64,000 nt of DNA from Sympetrum striolatum. Lineage: Eukaryota; Arthropoda; Insecta; Odonata; Libellulidae. The stretch lies in contig CANPUZ010000058.1 in NCBI GenBank assembly GCA_947579665.1, forward strand, positions 620,001-684,000, written 5' to 3'. Positions 1 through 11,274 of this stretch are shown piece by piece (the first letter of the stretch is position 1; each line of letters starts with the position of its first letter). Under the pieces are notes generated by a model that saw only the letters and a list, made by a program, of their open reading frames with translations, made no database searches and was not told the DNA's origin. The translations under genes were made by a program, and so were the position numbers.

Positions 1-512
1 GTTTTCAAGAAGGGAATGATTTTCGTTTGGGGCGATCATTTCGACAAATATCGGAGGAAGTAATCATTCAAAGAGACAAACTATAGTTAAATATATAGTT
101 ATAGTTGAATCCTCTATAAGTACCGGATGTCCGGGTTAACCGTATAAAATAGTACAAACTGTAATAACTTGAGAGTTAATTGAGATATTTATTGGTGGTT
201 TATTTGTAGAAGTATGCCAACTCAACATTTTTATAAACACAGTTAATACACCTCGATGTGTTCACCATTAGAAAGACGTCTAAATCCGTATTCTACCCTA
301 TCCGAGTGTTTTTCTGGCGTGACATTTGCAATAACCAAAAAGGAATTCGATGGCGCAGTTCCGGTAGATCACCAACTGGTGTCTGGTGCACTTGGTTCTC
401 GATAAACACCCACGGAAAAGTCATGTCTTTGAATCGATGGACCAATCAAGCGATCTAAGAACTCATACAAATCCCTCGCAATTGCTGCATAATTGTCTAC
501 GTCTACTTAAGA
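1..512 (-). mobile_element. Mariner-family deletion derivative, minus orientation
   Basis: The minus strand ends a transposase remnant at TAA (245-243), with HIEV just before it. The region 255-470 shares the same remnant as the copies at 3699-3941 and 61011-61250. The terminal part (about 120-240) matches the inverted-repeat sequence of those copies, with AATAACTTGAGAGTTAATTG and GTCCGGGTTAA. Everything between the 5' end and the last ~80 codons of the transposase has been lost, as in the other copies. It abuts a LINE 3' end at 513. Confidence 0.75.
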
Positions 513-1040
513 ACCCTGCAAGCCGCCTTTCGGCGTGTGGTAGGGGTTGACTTGACTCTATTTTCCCAATCGATTGCTTTCGCGTATCGTTTATGAATTC
601 TTGAATCCATTTTATAACCTATTTCCCTACTCTTTCTGGCAGTATCAGAGCATGCAACACAGGGGGGTCGCATTACATCGGTTACGTCATCTGAGAACGT
701 GATTTCTCTGAACTTGTTTCATAAATTTATCCTTTGAATTCTGTTATGATTCCCTGTATCATCTGAGTGACACACTCTGTTTTATCGCAGCAATTCTTTG
801 CCTTTCGTTGTACTTTTTCTAAATCCCGAATACGACATTACAATCAAAAGGTGAGGCCTAACTAACGCTAAGTAACATCGCTCGCGAACTCCTACCGACT
901 ATTCTCTTAACGAAGTTTTTTAATTGCTTTTCCACATATATTATTTCGGATGTGGGCACTCCATTTTATATTATTCGTCTAGAGTTACTCCAAGATACCG
1001 ATTCTACTGTCATTAGGTTTACCCCTCGGAGGCTGTAAGA
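513..1040 (-). mobile_element. 5'-truncated LINE, 3' end copy
   Basis: The minus-strand 3' end carries the hairpin CGCC-GAAA-GGCG inside CCCTGC...GCAGGG-type arms (about 513-545). The body matches 56398-56920 nearly base for base in places, including CGCAGCAATTCTTTGCCTTT. In translation the relative at 56.6-56.9 kb shows a decayed VQRKAKNCCDK-like stretch, typical of the end of L2/CR1-like ORF2. Frames are broken. Confidence 0.75.
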
Positions 1041-1675
1041 ATAAACATTTACCCTGTGTATTTAGCATTACTTTGATATCTCAAAACAACGTCCGTATGC
1101 CCACAATTATATTCCATTGAAAAGGTTTAAATTCTCAATACGTCTCATAAAGTCCTTTTCCGAGCTTATATCAACGTGGCCTCTCTTATCCCCAAATCCG
1201 TCGCTTAACTAAGAGAACAAAAAAGCAAATGCAAGTCGAGAAATTTGTAGCGAACAGATGACTGACGACATCGCGTGTCGGAAAAAACAGGGTTTGCTCG
1301 AAAAAGAAGTCCTCAACTGCCTCTTCCGACCACTCATCGCTTTGAAAAGTGTAAATATAGGTTGCGCATTTATTGAAATGGCGTTTCAATTGTTTCGGGA
1401 ACACCTGTTAGAAGCAGGAAGCAAGTCGTGAAAGGGATCGCGTGTCGATGTGTATAGGGATTTAAGTTTTTATGAGGTCTTCACGAGGATACGTGTAACT
1501 ATACTCTCTCCTTGGCAACCGAGAGGTTGTGCTAGCATTTCCGACCGGTTGTTGAATAAGGAAATCAATTTGCGATAAGAAATAGCGAAATCAAACTCTT
1601 GGGAACCAACGATTTAACGTCCATAAACAAAACAATCGATATACAAGGCAATAATTACAGCAATAAGATAGAAAT
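1041..1675. other. Unassigned AT-rich sequence
   Basis: No coding region or recognisable element seen. Confidence 0.4.
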
Positions 1676-2432
1676 ATCTATTAGTATATATAATTCCTTC
1701 TCCGTATTCATTCATATAGCTATATAAATAGGATACTAATTCACAGGCTAAACCACAAGCGTCATTGACTTGAAATTTTTACGACATATTGGCCATAACG
1801 TGTTAACCGCCAGAAAAACTGCGATTTTGATCCTCAGGGTCATGGGTTCGATTCCAGAGGGCCCCAAAGTCCCGATTTTTCCCGTTTAAAAGCATTGCTT
1901 AGATTTTCGGGAGTTTATAAAAAATACCTTCCGGATAGGTAGAGAATCAAAACTCTAGGAGCCTATATATATGGTCATGATCTATCGAAAACATAAATGA
2001 GTTTTACGGAAAATATCCTGGGTTCGATGCTAGGACGATGCAAAAATCTGCCCTTTAAAATACATTGAGGTAGTTTTTCATTATTTATTTTGATGCACTT
2101 ATCGAAATGATAGGAAGTTCCTGCTTAGAAAGAAGATGTATATTAAGAATCCGTTTAAGAAAAAAAATACATAATACCATGCTATTCCTGGGTTCGATGC
2201 CAGAGCACATTACAATTTCTCTCATAAGGAATATAAGGGAAAAGTAGGACGTCGTTTGAGACAGTTGCAGCCAATATTTTTGCTTGAATTTTTACACATA
2301 GTTAGAGATGGTGCTGTCGTGCTGCATAGTAACACCATGAAGACCCGGGTTCGATGCCGGACGGAGAAATTGCAGCGAATTTTAAGAATATTTTCAATAC
2401 TTTTTCTACTTTTACTCGTATTATACATAATT
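1676..2432 (+). mobile_element. Family A element
   Basis: Contains AGGATACTAATTCACAGGCT at about 1731 and GGTTCGA motifs at 1845, 2021, 2191 and 2348 (176, 170 and 157 bp apart), in the same module order as the copies at 8301-9487 and 38880-39697. The 3' hairpin is missing but TTTTACTCGTAT remains near 2411-2422. Not coding. Confidence 0.8.
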
Positions 2433-2959
2433 ATTAATATTAAGGAAAATTTAACTCGGTGGAGATTTTCTCCGAAATTCCGTGCGTAGGCGTGATGCGT
2501 GCTAGTTCCCGCGGTGAATTCGTGACCCCAATATCAGTATAATTTAGATCAACGCTCTACCGATACTCATAATTTCCAAATGCTAAAACGTGTTAATGTT
2601 TAAGATTTGTAAAGATATGTTTATATATATTAGACATGGAGCTTGATTTTCAGAATATATATATTCCTGATGAAACTGCTGAATCAGGCGAGGGGTTGTG
2701 GTAATCCATGATGGAAAGAATCCAAGAAATAATTGTAATTTTAGCACAAATTTTATTTTTTACAAATAATAGTAATAGATGACGACGATCGAAACCGGGC
2801 GTGTTATTGTTTTTCGTAAAAAATAAAATGGTGTTGAAGTAGAATTCATTCTTAGAGCCTTTCCATGTACTTGATGGTTCCAAATGTTGCTCTTTTTATT
2901 TAAAAACCCCTAAATTACTGATCTAGAAGAAGGCAAACATCGAAGGCATAGCTCAGTTA
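2433..2959. other. Unassigned sequence
   Basis: No coding region or recognisable element seen. Confidence 0.4.
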
Positions 2960-4060
2960 AGAAAACTTTAACCTAACATACAAGGAGTTCGCTATAAAAG
3001 TATAAAAATACAAAATGCAATAACTCGAGAAGTAATTGAGATATTAAATAGCGGTTTGCTTCTCCAAGTAACTCGAAATGTTTTCTATATGATGGTGTAC
3101 ATTGACAAATGACGTAGGAAAAAATGGTTTAAATACATTAAAACGAAAAAAAATGCCGAATTAAGTTGAAATGAGCTTTATTTTCGTATTTTTCAAACTA
3201 TAAATTGATAACAATGCAGCAACAATGATACAATAACGAAACGACAATACTGGGTTAAAATGGGAACAGAATTTCCAATAAACTATAAGATGATAACAAT
3301 GCAGCGAGAATGATACAACAATAAAACAACAATGGCACAATAACGAAGCAACAACACTATGGGATACTATGGAAACACAATTTCCAACAATCGAAGAACG
3401 TGATACTAAAATAATTCCAAGCGAATCTCTAATTAGCGAACCAATCACGAAGCAAGCGGCGTAATCATAAATTAAGCGGCTTCTTAATTTAGTTCGAATA
3501 ATTTTTTAAAATATGATTGTATTTACGAAGAGCAGGCAATTGTCTTATACTACAGGGTACCTGGGTTAAAATCATAGAATAATACAAAATGCAATAACTC
3601 GAGAAGTAATTGAGATATTAATAAGCGTTTTGCTTCTAAATGTAACTCAGAATGTTAGTTCCTGTGTTCGCTTGAAGATGGCACACCGTTTATAAATTGT
3701 GAGGGATTTGTATGAGTTCTTAGATCGCTTGATTAGTCCATCGATTAGATACAAAGACATGACTTTTCCGTGGGTGTTTATCGAGAACCAAGTGCACCAG
3801 ACACCAGTTGGTGATCTACCAGAGCTGCGCCATCGAATTCCTTTTAGTTATCGCAAATGTTACGCCTGCAAAGCATTCGGAGATAAGTTGAATACAGATT
3901 TAAGACGTCTTTCTAATGGTGCACACATCGTGGTGTATTAACTGTGTTTAAAAATACATTTAGAGTTACTTCTTGAAGCAAACCGCTAACAAATAACTTA
4001 ACTTACTCTCAAGTTTTAATAATTTGTATTATCATTGGTTTTTACCAGACAGCCTGTACG
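2960..4060 (+). mobile_element. Composite mariner-derived element, copy 1
   Basis: Starts with a mariner-like terminal sequence (CAATAACTCGAGAAGTAATT at 3021), followed by about 500 bp with repeated GATAACAATGCAGC and AACAACAATG words. A second mariner derivative follows, starting ACAGGGTACCTGGGTTAA (about 3552) and ending near 4060. The complement of the terminal sequence, with GAGTTACTTCTTGAAGCAAA, appears at 3962, so the second unit has long inverted ends. The whole arrangement recurs at 60277-61330 at high identity, so the composite existed before it was copied or duplicated. Confidence 0.8.
3699..3941 (+). pseudogene. Mariner-type transposase C-terminal remnant
   Basis: About 80 codons resemble the end of a mariner/IS630-family transposase: a decayed catalytic-Asp region (YKDMT, where SPDLT is usual), WVFIENQVHQTPVG, LPELRHRI and the final NGAHIVVY before the stop. 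Roughly the first three quarters of the protein are missing, including the first two catalytic Asp, so it cannot be active. The same remnant is at 61011-61250, 63680-63860 and, reversed, 243-480. Confidence 0.85.
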
Positions 4061-5715
4061 TAACTCTACATCTGGTTTTGGAATTTATGTAATAGAAAGT
4101 ACATATATTGTACAAAATGAATCAAGGTTTATAAATGTAATCAACCAGCTTCTATATTCCCCTTCGAGGATCAACTCCAGCTAGCGCGACATAAAACCAA
4201 CCGCAACGCTCTCCAGATTAAAATTCACCCCCACGTTAAAGTGAATTAAAATTCAATCTTCGCTTCCCGAGTTTCATTTGTCACCCTTTTAGTTCCATCA
4301 GCGGCCGCCGACCCAGTGGGTGGCGCTGGATTAAAAGATGGCGGAGAGTGGATCCCGAAACGTCGTTATTCCTTCCCCTTTAACGCGATTACGATCCTCC
4401 GGAGAAGATTAAAAGTGGTTCGCGGGAGAGAGCAATCTCGTCCGATGCGGGATCCGCGTGATTTACGAGATCTGAGTGTTTTAGTCGCGGTAGATTTAGT
4501 TGGGACAATATGGCCGACTGAGTGTTATTGATGGAATTTCAACGAAAGTATTCACCGATAAAACTGATGAATAAACAGTGCTTGAAAGCACTAATGCATG
4601 CGTATATAAGTCCTTAGGACCTGGTTGTCGTTGGATCAACTCCTGAAGGCTTGATAGGTGTAGAAAACGAGATATACAACTTTGTTGTATTTATTAACAA
4701 CAAGACATCTAACTTCTCTCGTCATTGAGCTGCTAATCTACATGCAGCAAATCAAAATTCGATCTCCAGATTTGGTCCAGCGATACAGAGAGCTGAAAAT
4801 TCTGGAATGATAGTTCTGTCTTTCGCGTAAAAGTCCCGGATTCGTCTCCAAAAGCGTCTGCGAATTTAGAAAAGTGAAATTCATTGGAGTTTTTCAGCGA
4901 TGCAATCATGCAATTGGAATTTTTAATTAAGTCACAAAAATAGACCAAATTGATTATTTTCCTTGCTTGATGACCGCGTGTTCGATTCCAGATAGCATTT
5001 TAGTTCCTCTTAAGCTTCAAATTGCGACGGATTAATAGATGTACATTCAAATCGATTGGCAGATGATTAAAGTCATCGTCAGACGAAAGAATGAAGGAAT
5101 GAACAAACTTTTGAGTAACCGGATATAGCCAAATGCATTAATACGCAAATGCTTATAACAATAAGTTGAAATATAGTTGATAAATAGATTGGTGATTCAA
5201 TTAGTGGATTTTTGATTCCAAGTTCGTGTATTTATCCATCAAAATGCATTAAGAATATAAGTTGAAATTAATCCTGATAATACACTTTATGAAGAAATTG
5301 CATGAGATTTTAACATTTGCTGAACAATATCCTGTGAAGAATCGCACGGGAAAAGGACGAACATTTAAATTTTATTACAATTTAGTTTAAACGTCAGTAG
5401 CAACCAAGTTTTATTTACAGCAACGTAATTGTTTACTGATGTTTAGTTTTAAAACGGTTTTACTCTCTCTCTACTCGAGGACTTAGCGTGAGGATTTCAA
5501 TTTTTGTAAACTTCTGAAGATAAGTTCGACATATATAACAAAAATACGACAAATAAATATATAGATAAACCAGATAGAATTAGGTGGTACAAAGTTCACC
5601 TCGTCATCTAGTTTGTAAATAAAATAAGAGGATAATTAATGCATGAAATGGTAAACATATATATATTAGTGATTAAGAGAATAAACATTAACAGAGTAAG
5701 ATTATTAGTGTGGTA
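4061..5715. other. Unassigned region with a GC-rich island
   Basis: Mostly AT-rich and featureless. A GC-rich island at about 4290-4520 (GCGGCCGC near 4301, several GATCC and CCGCG words) stands out. One isolated B-box-like word, CGTGTTCGATTCCAG, is near 4977. I find no supported gene. Confidence 0.4.
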
Positions 5716-5729
5716 GGTAAAAAGTCCTT

Positions 5730-5785
5730 CTGTCGTGACGTCACGTGAGGTCACGCGGCCGTGATGGGGTGAGGTCACGTGTTAA
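5730..5785. promoter_or_regulatory. Dense cluster of CRE, E-box and AGGTCA words
   Basis: TGACGTCACGTGAGGTCACG at 5736-5755 overlaps a full CRE (TGACGTCA), an E-box (CACGTG) and a nuclear-receptor half-site (AGGTCA). A second AGGTCACGTG lies at 5773-5782. These are motif matches only; no gene start is seen beside them. Confidence 0.3.
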
Positions 5786-6029
5786 AGGATAGCATCAACC
5801 CCCGTGGACCTTCGTAGGATGCTGTTAGATCTGTCACTTCCAATGACGCAGATGACAAATTGGGTTAGTGGCAGAGGGTGCTGAAGAGCGTAACTAATCA
5901 ATAAAGAGTGAACCCCCTCTATAATCCCATTGTGGGCACAAACCACAAGCCACAGCACTTGAGAAGCTTCCGGGAGCAAATGCATACAAACATACGATGG
6001 CAAAACGTATAGTCGTCGAAAGATATTGA
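5786..6029. other. Unassigned sequence
   Basis: No supported gene. Confidence 0.3.
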
Positions 6030-7085
6030 CTTGGAAGACATACGGAAGCATTTTTGTGATTGGCTTTTAATTTGAAGTCTTTTTGTCGAAATCTATTGCT
6101 TGTAAGTGTACTGTCGAAGTAATAATTAAGAGCCCATGGTCTTTGTGAATTTATGGCTACTTTAGTACACAACTTACACGAATTATTCTTACGCCAAAAT
6201 AAGCATAATCTTGTTTTCTCTAAGTGAAATTTTTTCCGCCACTGCAAATTGAACGCTCAATTCACCACGAGAGAAAATATATCAACCAATGCACCCAAAA
6301 AAAATCCGATGTGGCCAACACATGACTTTCTCCGTATTTATTGAAAACAGAAGCCTATGCCGGTAATATATAAATAACTCCTAAACAATGAGTGTTACAG
6401 GAAAATGTTTAATACAAAAGTTGTAGTAAAGTACATTATCTAAAACTTTGGTACAAAATCGTATATACCTACATTGCATATTGACAGAGGTATGTATGAA
6501 AAACTTTTATTTCTGGATAAACAACTTCCGGTTAACCATTATTGAAGAATAACTCCTAAACAATCAGTGTTATGAACAAATGTTTCATACAAAAGTTGTA
6601 GCAAAGTACATTATCTACAACTTTTGTGTGTAAATGTATATACCTATATTGCATTTTTTTAGAGATATTTAAGAAACGAAATTTTGTTCCGTATAAACCG
6701 GAACTTCCGGTTAAGTGATATTCACCAAAAACTAATCAACTCTTGGCATTGTTAGGAAAATTCAAAATATGAATTTTTGAAATGATCGGATAATTACTTT
6801 TTAACCACAGACAGAAACACAGACAGACATGTTCGGGAGAATGGCCAAAACATGCTCTATGGGCCCCAAAACATCTATTTCCGTCGAAATCTGGAGGTCG
6901 AATTATTTTACGAATACAATACTTTCTCTATACTACGTACTATAGGGAGAAAGTAAAAATGTAACTTCATGCGAGTTTCGGTTTTTTTGCGATTCATAAA
7001 AGTCGATTGCGAGGAATTGGTACAGCTTACAACAATGCTATCTCTTCCAGAGTTGCACCAGAGACTGATCCCATTGTTGTGTTAT
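6030..7085 (+). repeat. Family F repeat interrupted by a family C element
   Basis: The two flanks (6030-6296 and 6957-7085) match the continuous copy at 34370-34720. The family C insert lies between them, after a run of A on the left and before TGTAACTTCATGCGAG on the right. Confidence 0.65.
6297..6956 (+). mobile_element. Family C element, borders defined by an empty-site relative
   Basis: Runs from an A-run plus ATCCGATGTGGCC and ACATGACTTTCTCC to a terminal hairpin formed by ACTTTCTCTA and TATAGGGAGAAAGT. Inside are repeated modules containing CTTCCGGTTAA, ACTCCTAAACAATNAGTGTTA, ACAAAAGTTGTAG and TATATACCTA. No protein is encoded. It could be a MITE-like element with ACTTTCTCC/GGAGAAAGT ends or a different nonautonomous class. 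Confidence 0.75.
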
Positions 7086-7189
7086 CCCGTAAAAATACTC
7101 GAGGCCCATGAAGATGATGATTAAAGAGGACGGATAAGTTATTATATGGATAAGTATATTTATATCATTTTCATCGCACGCAGGGTTTA

Positions 7190-8000
7190 TTTCTTTCGCA
7201 AAATTAAATTAGAAGGAATAGTCGCACTTCAACGAGACAAACACTAAAAGAAAGAAAATCAAACGAAGATTCTTATTTCTATCGTGGAATCTTACTTTCG
7301 ATTCGAATTTGCGAGAATATCGGTGAAATATACCAATATTTAGTGAAAATTCGAGGTTGTAAACAACTCATCCCCCTGACGACCGATCCCATTGTTGAAT
7401 CCGATGTGTTATCCCGTAAAAATACTCGAGGACTTTAAAAGCTGATGATTAAAGAGGACGATATATTACATGGATAACGGGAAATTCATTGTAAGAAGGT
7501 AACCAGCAATTGCAGGTACGTAATTACAGTCAGGAGATTACCATCTCATGGATGAGGGAAGTTAGATGTCTTGTCTATATATATAAAGCAGAAATTTTGT
7601 GGGTTTGTCTTGGATTGGAGTCCAAACCGTTCGCCCGATTCGCTTCAAATTTTATATACGTATTCTTTGGGATTAAGAAGCAAGTACTGTGTTAATTTAA
7701 TTCGACAAGTTTGCTGGGTTCGAACCAAGATCGCTCAGATAGATTTCCTTAAGAAATGCATGTAAACTTTACTTTCATCGGTTGCTGGCTTTTTTTCTAT
7801 TGAAGAATTAAATTAGAAGGAATTGTCTTAAAGAGTCGAGACAAGCACCAAAAGAAAGAAAATCAAATGAAGATTCTTATAATGGTCGTGGAATACTTTT
7901 TTCGAGTCCAAATTACGAGAATTTCGACAAAATACGCGAAATATTTCGATAAATTTGTGTTCGTAAACAACCCGTCCCCCTGACGACCAATGCGATTGTT
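7190..8000 (+). repeat. Family B repeat, two units in tandem
   Basis: Contains AATTAAATTAGAAGGAAT, GAAAGAAAATCAAA, TCGTGGAAT and CCCCCTGACGACC twice, joined by a head segment with TTGGATTGGAGTCCAAACCG and GGGTTCGAACCAAGATCGCT (about 7711). The GGGTTCGAACC core resembles an RNA polymerase III B box, but no A box or tRNA fold is visible. Confidence 0.8.
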
Positions 8001-8300
8001 GAATGGTGTGAATATGGATTATGGTGGCACATAAAAGGGAATCCATGTGGTCGATTGCACAATCGTAAACTTGACTTGCGTACACGAGCGGAAAGTAAGT
8101 TGTTGTCGTGCACGGCTCCCGGTGCTCACGTGACATTCACGAGAGATCACGATCCGATCCGCGAGGAGCAAATATAGAAAAGTTTGACAAATATTTATAA
8201 AACCGTTTTATACTTTAATTAATCGGGAATCATTTTTCATTGACCACCGAGGAAGACATAGCTGTTTCATTATAAGTATACCTAGCTATTAGTGCATTAT
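8001..8300. other. Unassigned sequence
   Basis: No coding region or recognisable element seen. Confidence 0.3.
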
Positions 8301-9487
8301 TATCTATTAGTATATATGATTCCTTCCCGGGTTCATTCATATCTATTATATATAGATGCTTATCCGGATTCACTCATGATATACCCAGATACCCAGATAC
8401 CCAGATAGGATACTAATTCACAGGCTAAACTACTGGCGTCATTGACTCGAAATTTTTACCACGTATTGGCCATAACGTGAAATCCCCAGGAAAAAAGCGA
8501 CTTTGATCCTCAGTGTCATAGGTTCGATTCCAGAGGGGCCCAAAGTCCCGATTTTTCCCGTTTAAATGCATTACCGTGATTTTCGGGAATAAAAAAAATA
8601 CTTTCCGGATAGGTAGAGAAATAAAACTCAAGGAGCCTATATATATGGTAATGATCTATCGAAATCATAAATGAGTTTTACGGAAAATATCCTAAGTTCG
8701 ATGCTAGGTCGAGGCAAAAATCGGCCGTTTAAAAAGCATTGTGGCGATTTTTATGATTTGTTTTGGACCCTTTCCCGATGGCATGGATACTTGAAATTCG
8801 GCATGAGGTTGGAGATCATAAATTTATTTCATAATCAAATTTTTTGTATTCGCTGATGGTCCTTGGTTCGATCCCAGAGGGCCATTTACATTCCTCAATG
8901 CATTTCTTATGGAGAAAACGGAGACAAATTTTAGGTACTTCCCGGCATGATATCGATTTCAAACTTTGCACAAAATAAGATCAAGTCCTTTAAAATCATA
9001 TTGTGCATTCACAGCGTAAATATATTTCCTGGGTTCGACACCAGGCGTCTCTTATATCAGTAGTTGATCCGATTTTTAATAATTATTTTGAGCCCTATCC
9101 CAATAATATAGAAACTTGAAATTCGGCAAATAGATAGAGATCATAATTAACTTTCATGAACATGTTTTAGATTTCCAAGATCGTCCTTGGTTCGAATCCA
9201 GAGCGCCATTTACATTCCTGAAAAGTAGAATGTCGTTTGAGGCAGTTGTAGCCAATATTTCTGCTTGAATTTTCACACAGAGTAAGAGATGGTGATTTTC
9301 TGTTGTGCTACATAGTAAGCTTACCTGGAAGACCCGGGTTCGATGCCAGACCATTAAATTGCAGCGAATTTTAAGAATATTTTCAATACCTTTTTTTTTT
9401 TTCTTTTGAGGGCCGTCCCGATATGATGCCGACATGAAATTATTGTTGTCGATCTGCTTGCAGTATGCAAGCTACATTTTACTCGTA
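8301..9487 (+). mobile_element. Family A array, six modules and 3' hairpin
   Basis: GGTTCGA motifs or close variants start at 8521, about 8695 (decayed), 8865, 9032, 9188 and 9337, giving spacings of 149-174 bp. The array ends with a perfect 7-bp-stem hairpin, GCTTGCAGTATGCAAGC (9456-9472), then TACATTTTACTCGTA. The next family A copy follows directly, head to tail. Confidence 0.85.
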
Positions 9488-9494
9488 TATATAT

Positions 9495-10145
9495 ATAGAT
9501 AGATTGGATACTAATTCACAGGCTGAACCACAAGCGTCATTGACTTGAAATTTTTACAGCGTATAGGCCCCAACGTAAAACCCCCAGGATAAGTGAGACA
9601 TCGATCATTCTGAGCATGGGTTCGATCCCAGAGGGCCCCAGAATCCGGATTTTCCCCATTTAAATGCATTGCTCTGATTTTCGGGAATTTCTAAAAAAAT
9701 ACCTTCCGAATAGGTAGAGAATCAAAACTCTAGGAGCCTATACATATGGTCATAATCTATCGATAACATAAATGACTTTCACTGAAGATATCCTGGGTTC
9801 GATGCTAGGACGATGCAAATATCTGCCCTTTAAAATACATTGAGGTAGTTTTCCATTTTTTATATTGATGCACTTATCGAAATGATAGGAAGTTCCTGCT
9901 TAGACAGAAGACGTATTTTAAGACTCTGTTCAAGGAAAAATATAGATAAGACGGAACTGTTCCTGGGTTCGATGCAAGAGCACATTACAATTTCTCTCAT
10001 AAGGAATACAAGGGAAAAGTAGGACGTCGTTTGAGGCAGTTGCAGCCAATATTTCTGCTTGAATTTTCACACATAATTAGAGATGGTGATCTTACTCAAA
10101 ATTAAACCATTTGCTTGCCATATGAAAGCAGCATTTCATTCGTAT
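9495..10145 (+). mobile_element. Family A array, second tandem copy
   Basis: Starts GGATACTAATTCACAGGCTG right after the previous copy; GGTTCGA motifs at 9619, 9795 and 9966 (176 and 171 bp apart). The end at 10113-10145 holds a decayed hairpin (GCTTGCCATATGAAAGC) and GCATTTCATTCGTA. Confidence 0.8.
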
Positions 10146-10500
10146 GTAATACAAGAACTATTTCGATAAGTGCATCTAAATCAATAATGAAAACTACCTC
10201 AATGTATTTCAAATGGGGGACATATTTACCGCCTGGCTTCGAACCCGGGTCTTTCTGGCAATACTTTCTATGCAGCACCACAGAAGATCGCCATTTTTAA
10301 TGTCTATGATTCGAAATTTTTACGATATACTGGCCATAACCGCCAGAAAAATATTCGATTTTGAACCTCAGTATCATGGGTTCGATGCCAGATGGCCCCA
10401 CTAGTCACAATTTTCTCCATAAAGATACATTGCGGGCATTTTCGAAAACTATTTTGAGGCACTTTCTGGCAAAGCAGAGAGTTGAAATTCGAGAAATCGC
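10146..10500 (+). repeat. Family A fragment
   Basis: A partial module in mixed order with GAACCCGGGTC (reversed motif, near 10240) and GGTTCGATGCCAG at 10379. Truncated at the LINE 3' end near 10520. Confidence 0.65.
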
Positions 10501-10523
10501 TATAGATTTAAATTTAGATATAT

Positions 10524-11245
10524 ACCCCGCGAGCCGCCGGAGGCGTACGGCAGGGGGTGTAATACACCACCATCATTCATTCCTCCCTATTAGCATCTCT
10601 AATAGCCTGGGGAAAAAACGACCAAAAGTAATTATCCGTCCTTGCGATTACTTCCCTATAACGCTTTGTCGAAGCCTCTCGGAGATCGCTCTTTACTGGC
10701 ACTAACATTTCACTTACTTCGTCTATAAATTCCCTGAACGAATGAACTTTTCGAATGAAGTTTCCGACGATATTCTTCTCATCTGTAGTGAATTCCAACC
10801 GAGGGACTCTATCATAACGCTGCTATCAAACCTGAAATCCAAATCTTCGCTGGACCATCTCTAAATCTGAGGCTACGTCCTCCCAAACCGCACAGCAGTA
10901 TTCTAGACTCAGACGAATAAGAGAAGCTATTTCTTTGACTCTCTTTCCTCTCAACGTAGTTAATCTTTGCATTCTATTCGCTTTTCCTATCGCATCTCGA
11001 ATACGATCTCTAAAAGATAAGTTATTGCTAAACGTGACTCCTAGGTATTTGTTGTCGTGCACTAACTCTAATGGATGCCCTGAGATTTGGTACTGCGCGG
11101 GAATTATGTTTGTGGAGCGCGTAAAACTCATGGCAACGCATTTATTTATGTTTAAATCCAGCTGACAATCTTTACAGCATCCTGATATTACCTCCAGGTC
11201 GTTTTTAAGTACATTATAATCGTTTTCAGACAAAATCTCTCTGTA
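10524..11245 (-). mobile_element. 5'-truncated L2/CR1-like LINE
   Basis: The minus strand encodes the C-terminal part of a reverse transcriptase ORF: LDLNINKCVAMSFTRSTN, YQISGHPLEL, NKYLGVTFSNNLSF, LSLEYCCAVWEDVASDLEMV-like, then, in a shifted frame, DNYFWSFFPQAIRDAN near the end. The catalytic FADD box is not present, because the copy is truncated upstream. The 3' end follows within 60 bp of the last codons with the CCCTGCC...GGGG hairpin (10524-10558). The frame is broken near 10810, so it is dead. Confidence 0.88.
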
Positions 11246-11274
11246 AAAATATATTTATATAGCTATAGACCGTG

